Source: Flammeovirga yaeyamensis
GTDB lineage: Bacteria > Bacteroidota > Bacteroidia > Cytophagales > Flammeovirgaceae
Length of the DNA stretch: 64,000 nt
Assembly (NCBI RefSeq): GCF_018736045.1
Contig: NZ_CP076133.1
Location: 1,302,001 to 1,366,000, forward strand
Direction: 5' to 3'
The notes below the pieces were generated by a model. That model was not told the origin of the DNA. It did not search any database and worked only from the letters and a program-made list of their open reading frames with translations. The position numbers were made by a program, and so were the translations under genes. Below are positions 63,823 through 64,000 of this stretch, piece after piece (the first letter of the stretch is position 1; the number at the start of each line of letters is the position of its first letter).

Positions 63823-64000
63823 TTATTTTTTGATAAACCTTTTATGGATAATCCCTTTGGAGGTCTGAATTTTTATAATGTATACTCCTGTATTTAATTC
63901 ACTTACATCAACTATCTCTTGATGGCTATTAAGCACTAAACGTCCCTCAATATCATAAATTGATGTTTGATTTATCATCAAATTATCTTTTTTATTAAAA
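63823..64000 (-). CDS. C-terminus of a T9SS-secreted protein (type A sorting domain), partial
   Basis: The last 58 codons of a gene entering from the right edge. It reads NLMINQTSIYDIEGRLVLNS, then VDVSELNTGVYIIKIQTSKG and HKRFIKK before the stop. The pattern (IYDxxGRLV, LNTGVYIIKI, HKRFIKK) is the Por/T9SS type A sorting domain, so the whole protein is exported by the type IX system and processed at the surface. The function of its upstream part cannot be seen. Confidence 0.85.
   Translation of the reverse strand, partial: FNKKDNLMINQTSIYDIEGRLVLNSHQEIVDVSELNTGVYIIKIQTSKGIIHKRFIKK

Overview
The window looks like part of a chromosome from a marine Bacteroidota, most likely Cytophagales close to Flammeovirga. 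The pointers are low GC, a C-terminal T9SS sorting domain at the right edge, TAnnTTTG-type promoter cores, many lipoproteins and outer-membrane barrels, FGly-type sulfatases, a TPR-fused histidine kinase and a FucP-like sugar permease. The genus is an inference. I see no rRNA, tRNA, CRISPR array or integrase.

Region 1 (1-16.4 kb) holds four long AraC regulators of one paralogous type and a decayed shorter one, set among outer-membrane barrels, a cupin lipoprotein and a large arylsulfatase. Three of the non-regulator promoters (in front of 1258-2082, 5886-6569 and 6944-8652) carry a nearly identical 21-bp element exactly 36 bp upstream of the -7 box. A weaker version sits at the sulfatase promoter. 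A WG-repeat lipoprotein and a RAYT (REP-associated tyrosine transposase) lie between. REP-like palindromes and 27-bp repeats occur both beside and inside the RAYT reading frame, and a dead RAYT fragment lies at 16.4-16.65 kb.

Region 2 (16.7-25.8 kb) is an accessory island: a DUF523/TudS-type protein, a series of small unrelated exported proteins, an intact IS3-family element (1303 bp, 4-bp target duplication) that splits one of them in frame, a relic end of the same IS, an internally deleted Rpn nuclease, and an orphan Rhs tip carrying a metzincin-like C-terminal domain followed by an overlapping exported LRR gene. Its right part is bracketed by 97-bp direct repeats made from the 3' end of the neighbouring GH2 gene. 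I read it as a polymorphic-toxin/immunity graveyard with one possibly live toxin-immunity pair.

Region 3 (25.8-39.9 kb) is a carbohydrate locus: exported GH2 glycosidase, lipoprotein sulfatase, LacI regulator, then COG3618 lactonase, aldo/keto reductase, Zn-type dehydrogenase, FucP-like permease, RhaM-type mutarotase, UxaA and UxaB. Together these form a coherent L-galactose route: L-galactose to L-galactono-lactone to L-galactonate to D-tagaturonate to D-altronate to 2-keto-3-deoxygluconate. That fits desulfation and hydrolysis of an algal galactan.

Region 4 (40-64 kb) is more ordinary: a triple-repeat beta-helix lipoprotein, a histidine kinase/response regulator pair, an RND efflux operon, a four-helix-bundle gene flanked by inverted copies of a palindromic repeat, a nitroreductase, an SbtA bicarbonate transporter with a divergent LysR gene, small exported proteins, a thiol peroxidase-like protein, an AraC/SRPBCC pair, a TonB receptor/PepSY iron-uptake pair, and the last 58 residues of a T9SS-secreted protein.
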